In this document: piece after piece, positions 1 through 10,280 of the stretch
Numbering within the stretch: position 1 is the stretch's first letter
Layout of the letters: each line of letters opens with the position of its first letter
NCBI RefSeq assembly: GCF_032362555.1
Contig: NC_083524.1
Coordinates: 1,846,001-1,910,000 of the forward strand
DNA length: 64,000 nt
Reading direction: 5' to 3'
DNA from: Amyelois transitella
Taxonomy: Eukaryota; Arthropoda; Insecta; Lepidoptera; Pyralidae
Notes under the pieces: model-generated
Seen by the model: the letters and a program-made list of their open reading frames with translations, nothing else
Told to the model about the DNA's origin: nothing
The model's database searches: none
Position numbers and translations under genes: made by a program

Positions 1-1069
1 ACTTAAAATTGTTCCTCCTCCAGTGGAACTCCACAATTAAGTCTGCGAAATCTTTTCAATTCGTATAATTACTGCTGCGGAAAATTTTTTTGCCCACTCT
101 CCACTGCGACTCAATTCGTTGAGTGTGAACGCCATCGGATGCAATAAATGGATTGTCGGGGTCTGAATGGTTTACTTTTTATGAATATAACCATATTCAC
201 CCAGACAATCGTACGCCTTCCAAAAATCTGTATGTGCCGCCTGAGCAGTGGTGCCCGGCTCAACATGTTTCTGGATGAGGGGCACCAACACCTCTGCAGA
301 ACGTACACTTCCAATCTCAGATCCTCAGACCCATCCTCAATGAGGCCAAGCACCCAATAGCCCTCTAAATGACGTCCTTTATTATACTTTCTTTTGCCAA
401 ATTTGGGCACGTCAATTTGCACTACTTTGCCTGGCCCTCCAATTTTTCCGCGAACTTGTGTTTTTCCTATAAAGTAAATTACTACCACCTCCCTACAGTA
501 ATTATACCAGTCAGAAACTGTTGTTTCCGATAATTTTCTTTCTGTTTCATATTTGTATGGGTCCTCATGTAGTGCTTGTGCATATGACCACTTATGAGCA
601 AATGCATATATGAGATAAAAAACATGGTGCATTTCAATCTTGATGTTTTCGAAGAAATTGTCATTGGTTCCCGATACTTTGCTTTTGGTTTTGCAAGTTC
701 CTTTGATGCACACCCATGATCCCAGCGACCTGTAAAGTAAACAAGTACAATAAAGAGATTACTAACTAGAATAGTAAATATATTATATTTATAAATTTAT
801 AAATACCTGTTCTGAGAGTAGGTGATTTTCATCGGAACACGATGACTCCGGCAGACCTTCTCCTTCGCGACCAACTCATTGCTCTCAGCAAATGCTACAC
901 ACTGCTCCCGTGTAGATAAATCTTTGAAAATTTTAGACAGGTTCCACATCGCCACAACCTCCGATGTATACAGATGACGCTTTACTATAAGTTCGTCACA
1001 ATCGTCTCGAGTCGGTCCACCCGAACTCGTGGAAGGAACAGGATTACTCCCTGACGCCTCAACAGCCAT
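1..1069 (-). pseudogene. Merlin (ISXO2/IS1016-like) transposase, two exons, decayed, runs off the left edge
   Basis: Exon 1 (1069-807) encodes an N-terminal region with a CRSH..MKI half of a zinc-binding site. It splices (GT at 806, AG before 729) to exon 2, which begins WVCIKGTCKTKSK and continues through the ISXO2-like catalytic region (VVQIDVPKFGKRKYNKGRHL, then DNPFIASDGVHTQRIESQW near 75-150). The splice keeps frame (MKITYSQNR-SLGSWVC). Merlin elements cut and paste themselves with a DDE nuclease. The copy is dead: the reading frame shifts about twice between 150 and 330, and a stop follows the IESQWRVGKKIFR segment. The C-terminus lies outside the window. Family call is confident; the start codon at 1069 is a guess. 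Confidence 0.75.
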
Positions 1070-1125
1070 ATTGAATGCATTCCGAAGTCCGATGTGTATG
1101 CCAAGGTAAACGTCGCGTAATCCAA

Positions 1126-1269
1126 TCGAAATCCAGTTAGCAAGCCAAGTCGTGTGAAAGTAGGAGATATCGGAGTCCGTATTCAAGCCAAAGTCGATCG
1201 AAATCCAGTTAGCAAGCCAAGTCGTGTGAAAGTAGGAGATATCGGAGTCCGTATATAAGCCAAAGTCGT
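1126..1269. repeat. 72-bp tandem duplication (two units)
   Basis: A block containing AGCAAGCCAAGTCGTGTGAA repeats with a period of 72 bp just 5' of Merlin exon 1. The two units are almost identical. It lies in the presumed 5' region of the Merlin copy, so it may be part of its subterminal sequence or a local duplication. Confidence 0.8.
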
Positions 1270-1891
1270 CGAAAACAAGGAAAGTAACAAGAGAACACAT
1301 TCGCGTAACACCATACAAACCCTCCCCCACCCTCCTCAACCTCTCTGGCGGTGGGCCGTTTTAAGAGTTAAGCCTAGCCTTGGTCTCGGTAATGGTTTTT
1401 TCGCAATAAATAATACTTAATAAACACACGAAATACACTTTTTCCAATTTCTCCTCAAATTAGTGAGAAGTCTGATAAAAATAGCTGTCAAACACAAACT
1501 GACGCACCATTTTCAAATTTTGATAGAAGTCAACTGACAGATACCTGTTGACAGGAAGTGTTGCTGTTTCGGTAAAGAGGTCAGAAATTCAAAAAGTCAC
1601 GGACTTATTGTTGTTGTTTTGAACTTTTTACATTGTATTTTAACAATAAATTATATAGAAAGACAGATTTACTGCACGATACATCTTCTTGCATACATTT
1701 GTTATTTTCAAATCTTGTCTACTTTTATTTTTAATCGAAATTAGACGAAGGTATGTCCTTGTCCAGAGTCGCTCGAATAGCATCCTTCAATAAGAATATA
1801 ATAATAATAAATCGTTTATTTTCAGAAATCATGTTCCATTTTGTTAGTAAATACAAATTTCAATGAGTCGTAGTTTCGTACTGCTATTTAC

Positions 1892-2243
1892 ATACATACA
1901 TACATACATAAAATCACGCCTCTTTCCCGGAGGGGTAGGCAGAGACTACCTCTTTCCACTTGCCACGATCTCTGCATACTTCTCAACTACCAACTCATTG
2001 CTCTCAGCAAATGCTACACACTGCTCCCGTGTAGATAAATCTTTGAAAATTTTAGACAGGTTCCACATCGCCACAACCTCCGATGTATACAGATGACGCT
2101 TTACTATAAGTTCGTCACAATCGTCTCGAGTCGGTCCACCCGAACTCGTGGAAGGAACAGGATTACTCCCTGACGCCTCAACAGCCATATTGAATGCATT
2201 CCGAAGTCCGATGTGTATGCCAAGGTAAACGTCGCGTAATCCA
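1892..2243 (-). mobile_element. Chimeric retro-insertion: Merlin exon 1 copy joined to a LINE/SINE 3' tail
   Basis: The insertion is bracketed by a 14-bp direct repeat GTACTGCTATTTAC (1878-1891 and 2244-2257), a target-site duplication of retrotransposon length. On the - strand it reads: 253 bp matching 871-1123 (Merlin exon 1) with no difference seen by eye, then a tail with CTACCCCTCCGGGAAAGAGG, then a TATG/CATA microsatellite. The tail resembles the 3' end of lepidopteran RTE-type LINEs or their SINEs (recalled, not searched). TSD, 5' truncation and microsatellite tail all fit target-primed reverse transcription of a chimeric RNA or a template switch. Confidence 0.65.
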
Positions 2244-2527
2244 GTACTGCTATTTACTAAGTCGCAAATTTCATAGCCCATTGGAGCACCTTTTTATAGC
2301 ATTTCTCTCATTGATACCTAGGTTTGAAAATATTGTTTTTCGGGATATCCGACAGTAATTCTAGTACAAAGGTGCTACTTATTTCAAAAGAAATCTCTTC
2401 CAGGAGACCTATGAGAGGAGAGATTATTTTTTTATTCTGATTAACTATTTACAATTGGTTCTATCCTGTATATAAAATCGTCATCTTCAGATTCGCTTTC
2501 TGAGCTGCTTTCTTCACCTCCGAGAGA

Positions 2528-2825
2528 TATACGAGGGTCAATCTGAAAGTTTTTAGAAAATCAAAAACTGAGCATTCTACTTTAATATTAGTTTTATTAT
2601 ATCTTTTCAAAATAGTGTCCCTTTACGTCAATACATCGCTGCATCCGATGGAACCATTGGGAGAAGCACCTTGCCCACTCTTCCTTAGGTGTCTCTTCGA
2701 CGGCCCTTTCAAACGCAGCGACTGCTTCCTTCCAAACGTTTACCGCGAATTTTTTCTTTGTTTTTGGGGAATAAATAGAAATCACAAGGTGCAAGGTTGG
2801 GGCTGTATGGCGGGTGCCCCAGTGT
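2528..2825 (-). pseudogene. mariner-like transposase, C-terminal fragment with its terminal repeat
   Basis: One frame reads HPPYSPNLAPCDFYLFPK, the third-aspartate block of mariner transposases. After a frameshift near 2740 another frame gives WARCFSQWFHRMQRCIDVKG, the usual mariner C-terminus. The stop is followed by CGAGGGTCAATCTGAAAG next to a TA at 2530, which looks like a mariner terminal inverted repeat. The 5' two thirds of the gene are missing. Inactive. Confidence 0.65.
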
Positions 2826-2827
2826 TA

Positions 2828-2848
2828 CATCCATCCATCCATCCATCC
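2828..2848. repeat. ATCC microsatellite
   Basis: About five units of CATC/ATCC immediately 5' of the truncated mariner fragment. It may mark the truncation point. Confidence 0.85.
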
Positions 2849-3155
2849 CATCATTTATAAAACTAAGGTCATAAATGAAGACACAGTTCTAAAATTAAAT
2901 TATTTATTATTTTAATTTATTCTGACAGAGTAATTATGGTCCACAGGGACGATTCCAGACAAATCACTATCACTTGTACTAACATCATCATCTGTCGCAT
3001 CCGAATCTGTGCTGCTATCGTTTCCTACTTCAATTATGAAACTATCAGTAACATTGTCCATACAACCATCACGTTTATAAAATTTATCTTCTATATTTTT
3101 GACGTGTTGACACTGTTTTTGCCAATCATGGGGGGTTTTAGATAAAAAAGCTTCT

Positions 3156-3928
3156 TCAGTTAGTTTTACAATATTGCCAACTTAAAAGGCTCCACATAAG
3201 CTCAATAGCGTTTAAGTCACAGTGGTAAGGGGGCAACCTTATCATAAATAATTGGTCAGCCTCATAAATTGGTGCTTCTTTGTGCTCTTTTATAATTTGA
3301 TAGAGTTCGGCTTTCAACATTGTTAGTAAATATGACAATCCCTTATTTGTAATCCAATTTTGCATTTGCAGTTTTGACGAACTCATAGTAGGTGCTCTAT
3401 TCACTTGTACGGTGTGATAGGGAGCATTATCCATGACGACTAAGGAGTTTGGAGGCAAATTGGGTATAAGTTTCTCTGAAAGCCACTTCATGAAATTAGT
3501 CCTGTTCATATCGTCATGGTAATCCCCGGATTACCTCTGTGATTTAAAATTCAATTGAGCCTTAGGAATAAATCCCATTTCTCCACCTGCATTAACAATA
3601 ATCCATCGCGTTCCAGCAGAATCATTTGTTAGTACTCCGTCCTCGCCATCTTTTTGCCAACATTTTTTCACTGCATATGATGCATGAATGTATGTTTCGT
3701 CTAGAAAACTATTGGCCGTCCGTCTATACGATTTTTCCTCATGGTATCGATATATTTGCGTCTCCATGCAACTATGTCGTGTCTTTCCATTAAAATTTTC
3801 CGCTTCGAACCACATTTTTTGTTCTGAAATCCAAGCTGTTTTAAAATTTTCCACAAAGTCGTTCGGCCCCCAACAAAATTGATGTCATTTTTTAATTCTA
3901 CAAGTAATGTTGACAACAAATCCCACAA
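3156..3928 (-). pseudogene. DDE_3-type (IS630/Tc1-like) transposase, C-terminal two thirds
   Basis: Reads HTH end (GGRTTLWKILKQLGF), HDIVAWRRKYIDTMRKNR, then the catalytic blocks FLDETYIHA (D1), VVMDNAPYHT (D2) and LPPYHCDLNAIELMW (E). This family is common in arthropod genomes and encodes a DDE nuclease. There is a frameshift near 3705-3720, just before LDET, and one in-frame stop near 3528 in an otherwise open frame, so the copy is inactive. The bases 3929-4165, between this block and the next fragment of the same family, show nothing I recognise. Confidence 0.6.
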
Positions 3929-4165
3929 CCCAGGAATTAAAACATGAAAATACCTTTAATATGTAGCGGGAGCGAGGTGATTTGCTCGACCGCCACCAAA
4001 GGGAAGCTTCCCGCCAGGCCGGGTAGTATGCCTGGGGAACTGCGGCTCCGACAATGTTCTGTCAGAGGTTCTATATATACTCCCAATCGTGAAAACTTCG
4101 AGTGCGCAATTCAGTCAATGTATGACAGGTGATGCCATCTGTCTTGAGTAGAGAGAAACTGTTTT

Positions 4166-4392
4166 TCACAATGTGGTACGACCTCCACGAAAATTTAGTT
4201 TTTTATTTCGGATCGCACACCGATCGAAATCATCTATTATAATCTTCTTTTGTTGTTCGCGTTTTTTTTCTAGGCGTGGAAATTTTCTTAGACGTAGAAG
4301 CGGCAACTTCGCCCTCTTTGGTGATTGTATTGACGGATTTTTCAGATATGCCTGTAACAAAGGTACTTCGATCATTTAGTAAAGTATGAGTC
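4166..4392 (-). pseudogene. N-terminal fragment of a DDE_3-type transposase, cut by the Gypsy insertion
   Basis: The - strand reads EKSVNTITKEGEVAAS, STPRKKREQQKKIIIDDFD, RCAIRNK and then directly LNFRGGRTTL. In relatives a helix of about 30 residues separates the last two blocks, so there is an internal deletion. The 5' continuation is on the far side of the Gypsy element at 10428-10520 (frame with ILARQSRKRRKT), separated by the 4-bp duplication AGTC. The block GGRTTL also occurs at 3870-3900, so two copies of the family are abutted here. Confidence 0.5.
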
Positions 4393-4535
4393 TATAAGGG
4401 TGTGACGTAGTCAGGTAAATGAAACGAGTGAATGCTCGAATAATACTACTATATTTGAAGGAATAACACAATTATATAGGTGGTACAAAGATTAACATAA
4501 TAGAAGATTAAATAGGTACTTAGTCTAACCTCACA
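4393..4535 (-). repeat. 3' LTR of the Gypsy element
   Basis: On the - strand it begins TGTGAGGTTAGAC and ends CCCTTATA. By eye it is identical to 10281-10423. The purine-rich AAGTGCGGTGA directly upstream (- strand) is a weak polypurine-tract candidate. Confidence 0.93.
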
Positions 4536-4616
4536 TCACCGCACTTATTGAAAAAAAAAATGAATTTATATAATATATTTTTTTTACAGTCAAATTGATA
4601 AAATATAATCTATTTT

Positions 4617-6599
4617 TTACGTTTTATAATAAGGTTTTGTACGGTTTTTATGTACAATGTCTATTTTACCATACTTATTTATTATCTCTACGTTTGGTGG
4701 TATGTCCTTAATAACTTTATAAGGGCCTAAATATATATTATCTAATTTATTACTAGGTGTATTATTTTTTACTAAAATTAAATCATTTTCCTTATAGCTT
4801 ACAGGATTAATATTTTTGTCATACACATACTTTCTATTTATCTTACTTCTTAACAAATTATTTCTAGCCTCTTTTTGAGAAAGTTGCAAACGGTATTTCA
4901 ATTCATGTGGATAGCTCTCATAATTATAAAGAGGTTCTACATCATTTGTCAGATTACTAGGGAGAGAACATTTCTTACCAAACACCAACTCGTACGGGGT
5001 GAAATCTGTTTCAGTATGAACTCCTGTATTGTAAGAGAAACACCAAAAAGGAATCCACTTACTCCACATCTCCGGGTGATTCTCTGTTTGAATACGTAGA
5101 AACGCATTCAAATGTTTGTGAGTGACTTCCAGAGCTCCTATGGACTCGTGATGGTGGGCTGTTGAGTTGAGTTGTTTAATATTTAATAATTTACATACCT
5201 CTTGAAAAATTTCTGATAAAAACTCCTTCCCTCTATCTGTAGCTATACATTTTGGCACACCATACCTGAGAATAAAATTATTAACAAACGATCTTGCTAC
5301 TTCATCAGCTTTTTTGGAAATTAAGGGATAACCTTCTACATATTTTGTCAGTTCGCATTGACACGTTAGTATATAAGAATAATTATCATTATCTCTTTCC
5401 AAAGGACCAACAAGATCTAAGAATACTTTTTCAAATGCAGTATGCGCTGTACTAGTAATTTCCATTGGTTCTTTCTTTGGTATTGAATGTTTTTGACGTT
5501 GACAACTGTCGCAACGTTTTACAAATTCTCTAACATCTTTATCAATACCAGGCCAGAAATAATATTTCTTTATGTTGTTTGACATTCTTCTCATACCAGC
5601 ATGGCCACTGCTAGGCAAGAGATGAAAATCATTTAAAATTATTTTTCTATCATGTTTATTCTCAATTCTTTTTACATTACTTAAAATACATATACGCGGT
5701 CCGGACCTATTCTTATCGTTTTTTATTTTATCTAATAATTTTTCTATAAAAATTTCATTATCTTTACTCTTTAATATGTATATTTCTTCTAACTTTAATA
5801 AATTACAAAAATTATCTAAATCTCTCACAAATTCGCCTCGCGTCATTTGTGATTGAGAATCTAGAAATTTCACATAAATTGTTCTTTTACTTTCAATATA
5901 GCATAATATTTTATTTTCTTTTGTGATAATTCCCTCTTTTTTTAATTGTTTTAGTCCCTTAATATCAATAAGTTTTAATTCTACTGATTCTTTCGGTCTT
6001 ATATGGGTACTTACGACCTTTGGTTGATCAGGCCTCAAGTCTAAAGCATCCATATCTACCGATGAATCTAGTTTATTTAATTTTCTTGCGCCCGCTCTTG
6101 TCATAACATTAATAACACTTTCGTGCATTTCTTTTAAATCATTTAATGTGATTCTAGACAATGCATCTGCAGCTGCATTTTCAGAACCTTTAACATATTC
6201 TACTTCAAAATTATATTCCTCTAATATGATTCTAAATTTCATGAGCCTACTCGAAGGATCTCTCATATTGAACAAGTATACTAGTGGTTTATGGTCTGTC
6301 AGTATTTTAAATGGGCGTCCATATAAATATGGACGAAAATACTTCACAGCCCATACTATTGCTAGCAATTCTTTTTCTATCACTGGATAATTCTTTTCAC
6401 CTTTATTTAAGCTCCTACTAGCATAAGCTATTGGTCGTCCATTTTTGTTTGATAAAATTGCTCCTATAGCATTATTTGAAGCATCAGTTTGTACTATAAA
6501 TTTATTTTGTTCCGAAAAATCGGGATACTGTAACACAGGTGGGCTTATTAGTAGTTCTTTTAGTTTTTCAAGAGTTTTGACTTTCGGTATTCCATTCAA
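4617..6599 (-). CDS. Gypsy pol, C-terminal part: RNase H and integrase
   Basis: 660 residues. The first ~150 hold the end of the RT connection and RNase H (TDASNNAIGAILSN, TDHKPLVYLF). A basic spacer follows. The integrase zinc domain H-x3-H...C-x2-C is near residue 330-375 (FHLLPSSGHAG, CDSCQRQKH). The integrase core follows: LDLVGPLE, ATDRGKEFLS, and E in HHHESIGALEVTHK. The C-terminal tail resembles the usual Gypsy integrase C-terminal domain (NRTKPYYK). Integrase joins the cDNA to host DNA. The order RT-RNase H-integrase identifies Ty3/Gypsy rather than Copia. Short LTRs and no env suggest an intracellular element. Confidence 0.9.
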   Translation of the reverse strand: MNGIPKVKTLEKLKELLISPPVLQYPDFSEQNKFIVQTDASNNAIGAILSNKNGRPIAYASRSLNKGEKNYPVIEKELLAIVWAVKYFRPYLYGRPFKILTDHKPLVYLFNMRDPSSRLMKFRIILEEYNFEVEYVKGSENAAADALSRITLNDLKEMHESVINVMTRAGARKLNKLDSSVDMDALDLRPDQPKVVSTHIRPKESVELKLIDIKGLKQLKKEGIITKENKILCYIESKRTIYVKFLDSQSQMTRGEFVRDLDNFCNLLKLEEIYILKSKDNEIFIEKLLDKIKNDKNRSGPRICILSNVKRIENKHDRKIILNDFHLLPSSGHAGMRRMSNNIKKYYFWPGIDKDVREFVKRCDSCQRQKHSIPKKEPMEITSTAHTAFEKVFLDLVGPLERDNDNYSYILTCQCELTKYVEGYPLISKKADEVARSFVNNFILRYGVPKCIATDRGKEFLSEIFQEVCKLLNIKQLNSTAHHHESIGALEVTHKHLNAFLRIQTENHPEMWSKWIPFWCFSYNTGVHTETDFTPYELVFGKKCSLPSNLTNDVEPLYNYESYPHELKYRLQLSQKEARNNLLRSKINRKYVYDKNINPVSYKENDLILVKNNTPSNKLDNIYLGPYKVIKDIPPNVEIINKYGKIDIVHKNRTKPYYKT

Positions 6600-8256
6600 A
6601 TGGTACGCCTTTTCTAGTTAATTTATTTAAAGGATATGCGATTTCTGCAAATTTTGGTATGAATTTTCTATAGTAATTCGTGAAAGCTACAAATCTTTTT
6701 ACTTCGTCTGAATTTGTAGGAACTGGATAATTTTGTACTGCAGATATTTTTGCAGGATCCGGCATTATACCTTCATTAGAAATCACATGACCTAAATACA
6801 AAATTTCTTTTTTAAGAAAATCGCATTTTACTGGGTTCAATTTTAAATTGACCTGACGTAATCTTTCAAAAACATCTTGTAAATTTTTATTATGAATTGT
6901 TAAATTACGGCCAAAAACAATTAAGTCATCTAAATAAATTAGACATTTTTCATAATTTAGACCAGCCATTGCCAATGTAATCATTCTGGAAAATGAACTT
7001 GGGCTAGTTTTAAGTCCCATTGGCATACGTGTCATCTGATACTGTCCTGAATGGAAAGCTGTAAATTTTCTACTGTTTTCATCTAAATTAACATTATAGT
7101 ATCCTTGATGCAAGTCTAAATGTGTGAAATAAATGCTACCTGACAACGAGTCCAGAATTTCAGTAATATCTGGTAGTGGGAATTTATCGTCTTCAATCTG
7201 ATTATTCAATTTCCTATAATCTACGACAAGCCTCCATTTTTTGTCTCCTGTTGAATCTGATTTTTTAGGTACTAACAGTATTGGACTAGACCAATCGCTC
7301 TTGCTAGGTTCAATTATCCCTTCCTCTAACATTTTATCAATTTGGCGTTTAATTTCGTCCTTTTGAGAGTATGGCAAACGATATTGTTTTGAAAAGATTG
7401 GATTTGTATTAGGTTTGACAGAAATAGTATGTGTGTATACATCAGTAGTACTTAATTTATCACCAGGGAGGTAAAATATATCTGAATATTTAGCGCAAAT
7501 GTTCTCAATAGTTTTTTGTTCCTCAATATTTAAATGTTGCAATTTCATTAATGAGAAAAGTTTTTTCACTCTATTTGAATCGGTCGTTGACTTTTCAAAT
7601 TCACAAATATTATAGTTACTAACTTTATCAATTTTTGGATTTATTTCTGTGAGTTGAACATCATTTTCAGTAACATTAAGTATTCTAACAGGAATCAATC
7701 CATCTTTTGGTGAACATATGGAACTTGCTAAAAATATACCATGTTTTATTTCTTGAGATAATATGACACAATCTTCATTAATGTCCGTATGTATAAAATG
7801 TATTGACTCGCTTCTAGCTGGGATCTCAAAAATAACATTACATGTATTTATTAAAGGTAAAGTAATTTTCGAATTAATAAATAATGTCAAAGTATTTTTA
7901 CTGAAGTCTAATTGAGCTTTGCCTCTATTTAAAAAATCACGGCCTAAAATTCCACTTCCTTTAATTGGTAAATTTTGAAAAACAAAAAACTTATGATTGA
8001 ATGTTTCATTATTAAAAGTTAATGGTAAAAATAAGTATCCTATTGCTTGTACACTTCCACCTAAACCGTTGATTGTTACATTCTCCTTATGGATTGGAAT
8101 GTTACATTCTATAGCATGTTTATACGTACATGCCGATATTGATGCTCCAGAATCTACTAAAAAATATTTTTTGTTATAATTATTACATGATGATGAAAGT
8201 AAAGAAATATAACAATTACTATCACTGGCTAAAATAAATTTTTCACTATTCCTCAC
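6568..8256 (-). CDS. Gypsy pol, N-terminal part: aspartic protease and reverse transcriptase
   Basis: 562 residues. A retropepsin-like domain is at about 30-130 (FLVDSGASISACTY, GILGRDFL). A reverse transcriptase domain is at about 290-530 (VVDYRKLNNQI, FTHLDLHQGYYNV, MPMGLKTSPSSF, and the catalytic box CLIYLDDLIVFGRN). It overlaps the end of gag by 11 nt in another frame, an arrangement compatible with the programmed frameshifting many Gypsy elements use, and overlaps the integrase frame downstream. RT copies element RNA into DNA in cytoplasmic particles. Confidence 0.9.
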   Translation of the reverse strand: MRNSEKFILASDSNCYISLLSSSCNNYNKKYFLVDSGASISACTYKHAIECNIPIHKENVTINGLGGSVQAIGYLFLPLTFNNETFNHKFFVFQNLPIKGSGILGRDFLNRGKAQLDFSKNTLTLFINSKITLPLINTCNVIFEIPARSESIHFIHTDINEDCVILSQEIKHGIFLASSICSPKDGLIPVRILNVTENDVQLTEINPKIDKVSNYNICEFEKSTTDSNRVKKLFSLMKLQHLNIEEQKTIENICAKYSDIFYLPGDKLSTTDVYTHTISVKPNTNPIFSKQYRLPYSQKDEIKRQIDKMLEEGIIEPSKSDWSSPILLVPKKSDSTGDKKWRLVVDYRKLNNQIEDDKFPLPDITEILDSLSGSIYFTHLDLHQGYYNVNLDENSRKFTAFHSGQYQMTRMPMGLKTSPSSFSRMITLAMAGLNYEKCLIYLDDLIVFGRNLTIHNKNLQDVFERLRQVNLKLNPVKCDFLKKEILYLGHVISNEGIMPDPAKISAVQNYPVPTNSDEVKRFVAFTNYYRKFIPKFAEIAYPLNKLTRKGVPFEWNTESQNS

Positions 8257-9442
8257 GAAAAAACTGATTCAAAGAAAGTTCTGACTCTTCAAATTTTTCG
8301 AAATTATTATTATCATTATCATGCATTAAATGAATATTACGATTATTACGCATCCCTTGATTTCCTCTAGTTGAATTAAAAAATTTACCTCTCTGCTGTG
8401 GACCTCCGCTACTTCCTCGCGTGTACTGACCTCGTGACCCTTGTCCTCGAGAAGCTAGATGAGCTGCTTGCTGTCCTCGAGCTCTTCCTCTATGTACAGG
8501 ATAGCGGCAACGTCCTCCACGCCAGCTTCTATAATAATTTGAACCATTGTTGAAATATTTATTATGGTATGGTTTCTTGTACATACCCATGATTTCTCCA
8601 GATGTTGAAGGAATTGATACTTCTTCATCTTGGGCTGCCTGTACAGCATCTTTAAGTGAACTATAATTCCTGGCAGAAATAATCGTACTAAGTCGACGAT
8701 TACGCAAGCCGTCAGCAAATTGCTTAACAGCCATTTTTTCATTAATAGGTTTTAATATTTTATAGCATTGATCATTCCCGTCAGCTTGCGTTATCGTTAA
8801 ATCAACAAATAGTTCCGTTATTTCTTTACCATAGTCAGCAATTGACAAGTCATTTTGTCTAATTTTTTGTAATTTATTTTGTATTGCCGTTGCAGCTTTC
8901 TTACACAATAATACATTTCTCATATCAATAATTAACTCATTAACTGATTCATATTTTGATTTTAATTTTAACTTAGCTTCAGGAGAAAGCCTACTTTTTA
9001 ATACGAAATTAATTAAATTTTGTTTACATGTATCTTCTTTCAATAAAGTATTATAATATTCAATGTTATCAATCAACTGTTTTGTATTCGACTCCTCATT
9101 TGTCATAATAGGTAAAAGATTTAACGCCGTTTTTAAATCAAAAGAATTCATGTTGAACGATGACTTCGGCTTATCACTATTACACAACACTAAAATATTT
9201 TCATGTAACTCTAAAAATCGACTACAATAATTTTTGATTAATATAATATCATCCGAACTATAATATTTTCTCTTAAGTTTTTCTTCAAAACCTATCAGCC
9301 ACGTCTCATAATTCTCATAGATTGCATTAATCTCATTTAATTTGTTTACTAACACTTTTTCCGTTCTTCGACTGGCTCCTAATTTAATTAAATATACTCT
9401 AATTTTCTTTAATTCCTCATACAATGATATAATAGTTTCCAT
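8246..9442 (-). CDS. Gypsy gag-like structural protein
   Basis: 398 residues. The helical N-terminal and central parts have no named domain I can see by eye. The C-terminus is rich in Arg-Gly (RSWRGGRCRYPVHRGRARG, RGGPQQRG-like stretches) with no CCHC zinc knuckle, so RNA binding is probably through the RG-rich tail. Position directly 5' of protease-RT with a short overlap supports gag. Confidence 0.75.
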   Translation of the reverse strand: METIISLYEELKKIRVYLIKLGASRRTEKVLVNKLNEINAIYENYETWLIGFEEKLKRKYYSSDDIILIKNYCSRFLELHENILVLCNSDKPKSSFNMNSFDLKTALNLLPIMTNEESNTKQLIDNIEYYNTLLKEDTCKQNLINFVLKSRLSPEAKLKLKSKYESVNELIIDMRNVLLCKKAATAIQNKLQKIRQNDLSIADYGKEITELFVDLTITQADGNDQCYKILKPINEKMAVKQFADGLRNRRLSTIISARNYSSLKDAVQAAQDEEVSIPSTSGEIMGMYKKPYHNKYFNNGSNYYRSWRGGRCRYPVHRGRARGQQAAHLASRGQGSRGQYTRGSSGGPQQRGKFFNSTRGNQGMRNNRNIHLMHDNDNNNFEKFEESELSLNQFFREE

Positions 9443-9829
9443 TAGTCACTTACCACCATAACGTAGAGTAAAATATTCTTGTACCTGTGCACATAAAGAA
9501 CATAACACATTAAAAAATAAATAAAAATAGACTTTAAAATATAATCGCGATTACAATTAACACTATCAAGTCCAAAGTTCAGTCACAGTGCATCATCCGT
9601 CCGTCCGTATATGGAAAGTCGCTGCATTCCTTACCGGTGACCTATATCTCGTACATAAAATTATTATTAGGATATTTGATTATATATTTAAGATACTTTT
9701 TTTTTTTTTTTTTTTAAGTAGATTATTGTATTTTATTATTTTCACTTTTTTTTTTTTTTAATATTTATTTTTATATAATAAATTTTCACTTTTGAAATAT
9801 ATTTATGCACTTTTATTTTTATTTATTTT

Positions 9830-10129
9830 TTACACCATTTCTTTTGAATAGATTTTTTGGGGTGGGTTAAGGTCTTCCAACTGTCGCCGGAAAAGTGATC
9901 TTCTTATAGTCGCCCGATTTATCTCCTTAACAATCCATTTTCTATGGCATTTTCTATATAGTCGATATATGAAGAACAGCACGCCACACAGTATAATTAA
10001 CAGGATAACACACAGGATAATATTTGTGGTGCTCATATGAAAACGAATTTGTTCTGTAGTTGCTTTATTATCGCCAGCCGCAGCATTCTGGATGACCAGG
10101 GTTTCTTCTTTAGACTGTGGGGAGCCCAT
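9830..10129 (-). CDS. Small ORF upstream of gag: predicted myristoylated single-pass membrane protein
   Basis: 99 residues between the 5' LTR and gag. It begins MGSPQSKEE, which fits the N-myristoylation pattern G-x3-S. A strongly hydrophobic segment follows at about 33-55 (IILCVILLIILCGVLFFIY), then a basic tail (RKCHRKWIVKEINRATIRRS). I recall similar small proteins in some insect Gypsy elements but cannot name one. Function is unknown; membrane targeting is inferred from sequence only. Confidence 0.65.
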   Translation of the reverse strand: MGSPQSKEETLVIQNAAAGDNKATTEQIRFHMSTTNIILCVILLIILCGVLFFIYRLYRKCHRKWIVKEINRATIRRSLFRRQLEDLNPPQKIYSKEMV

Positions 10130-10267
10130 TATTTTTGTGAAATTTTTTATTCACGTGTACACTAGCGTTTAGTCCGAAACAAAGATAGAACTGGTACTTT
10201 TCCATTGTCCTTATTAACGATTACACGAGTAACGTCTCAAATTCGCGGCGCGGTGGAAGATTCCATA

Positions 10268-10280
10268 GGCAGGGTCGCCA
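10268..10280 (-). promoter_or_regulatory. Primer-binding-site-like sequence of the Gypsy element
   Basis: The - strand reads TGGCGACCCTGCC directly next to the 5' LTR. A TGGCGACC start resembles insect Gypsy elements primed by an arginine tRNA. The tRNA assignment is tentative. Confidence 0.55.

Noticed and set aside
797-1339. 180-codon frame with a repeated block read as a protein with internal repeats
   Set aside because: Only the 807-1069 part is Merlin coding. The repeated block is a 72-bp DNA duplication upstream of the start.
3944-4132. 62-codon + strand frame between the two DDE_3 fragments
   Set aside because: Low-information sequence, no homology recognised, and flanked by opposite-strand transposase remnants.
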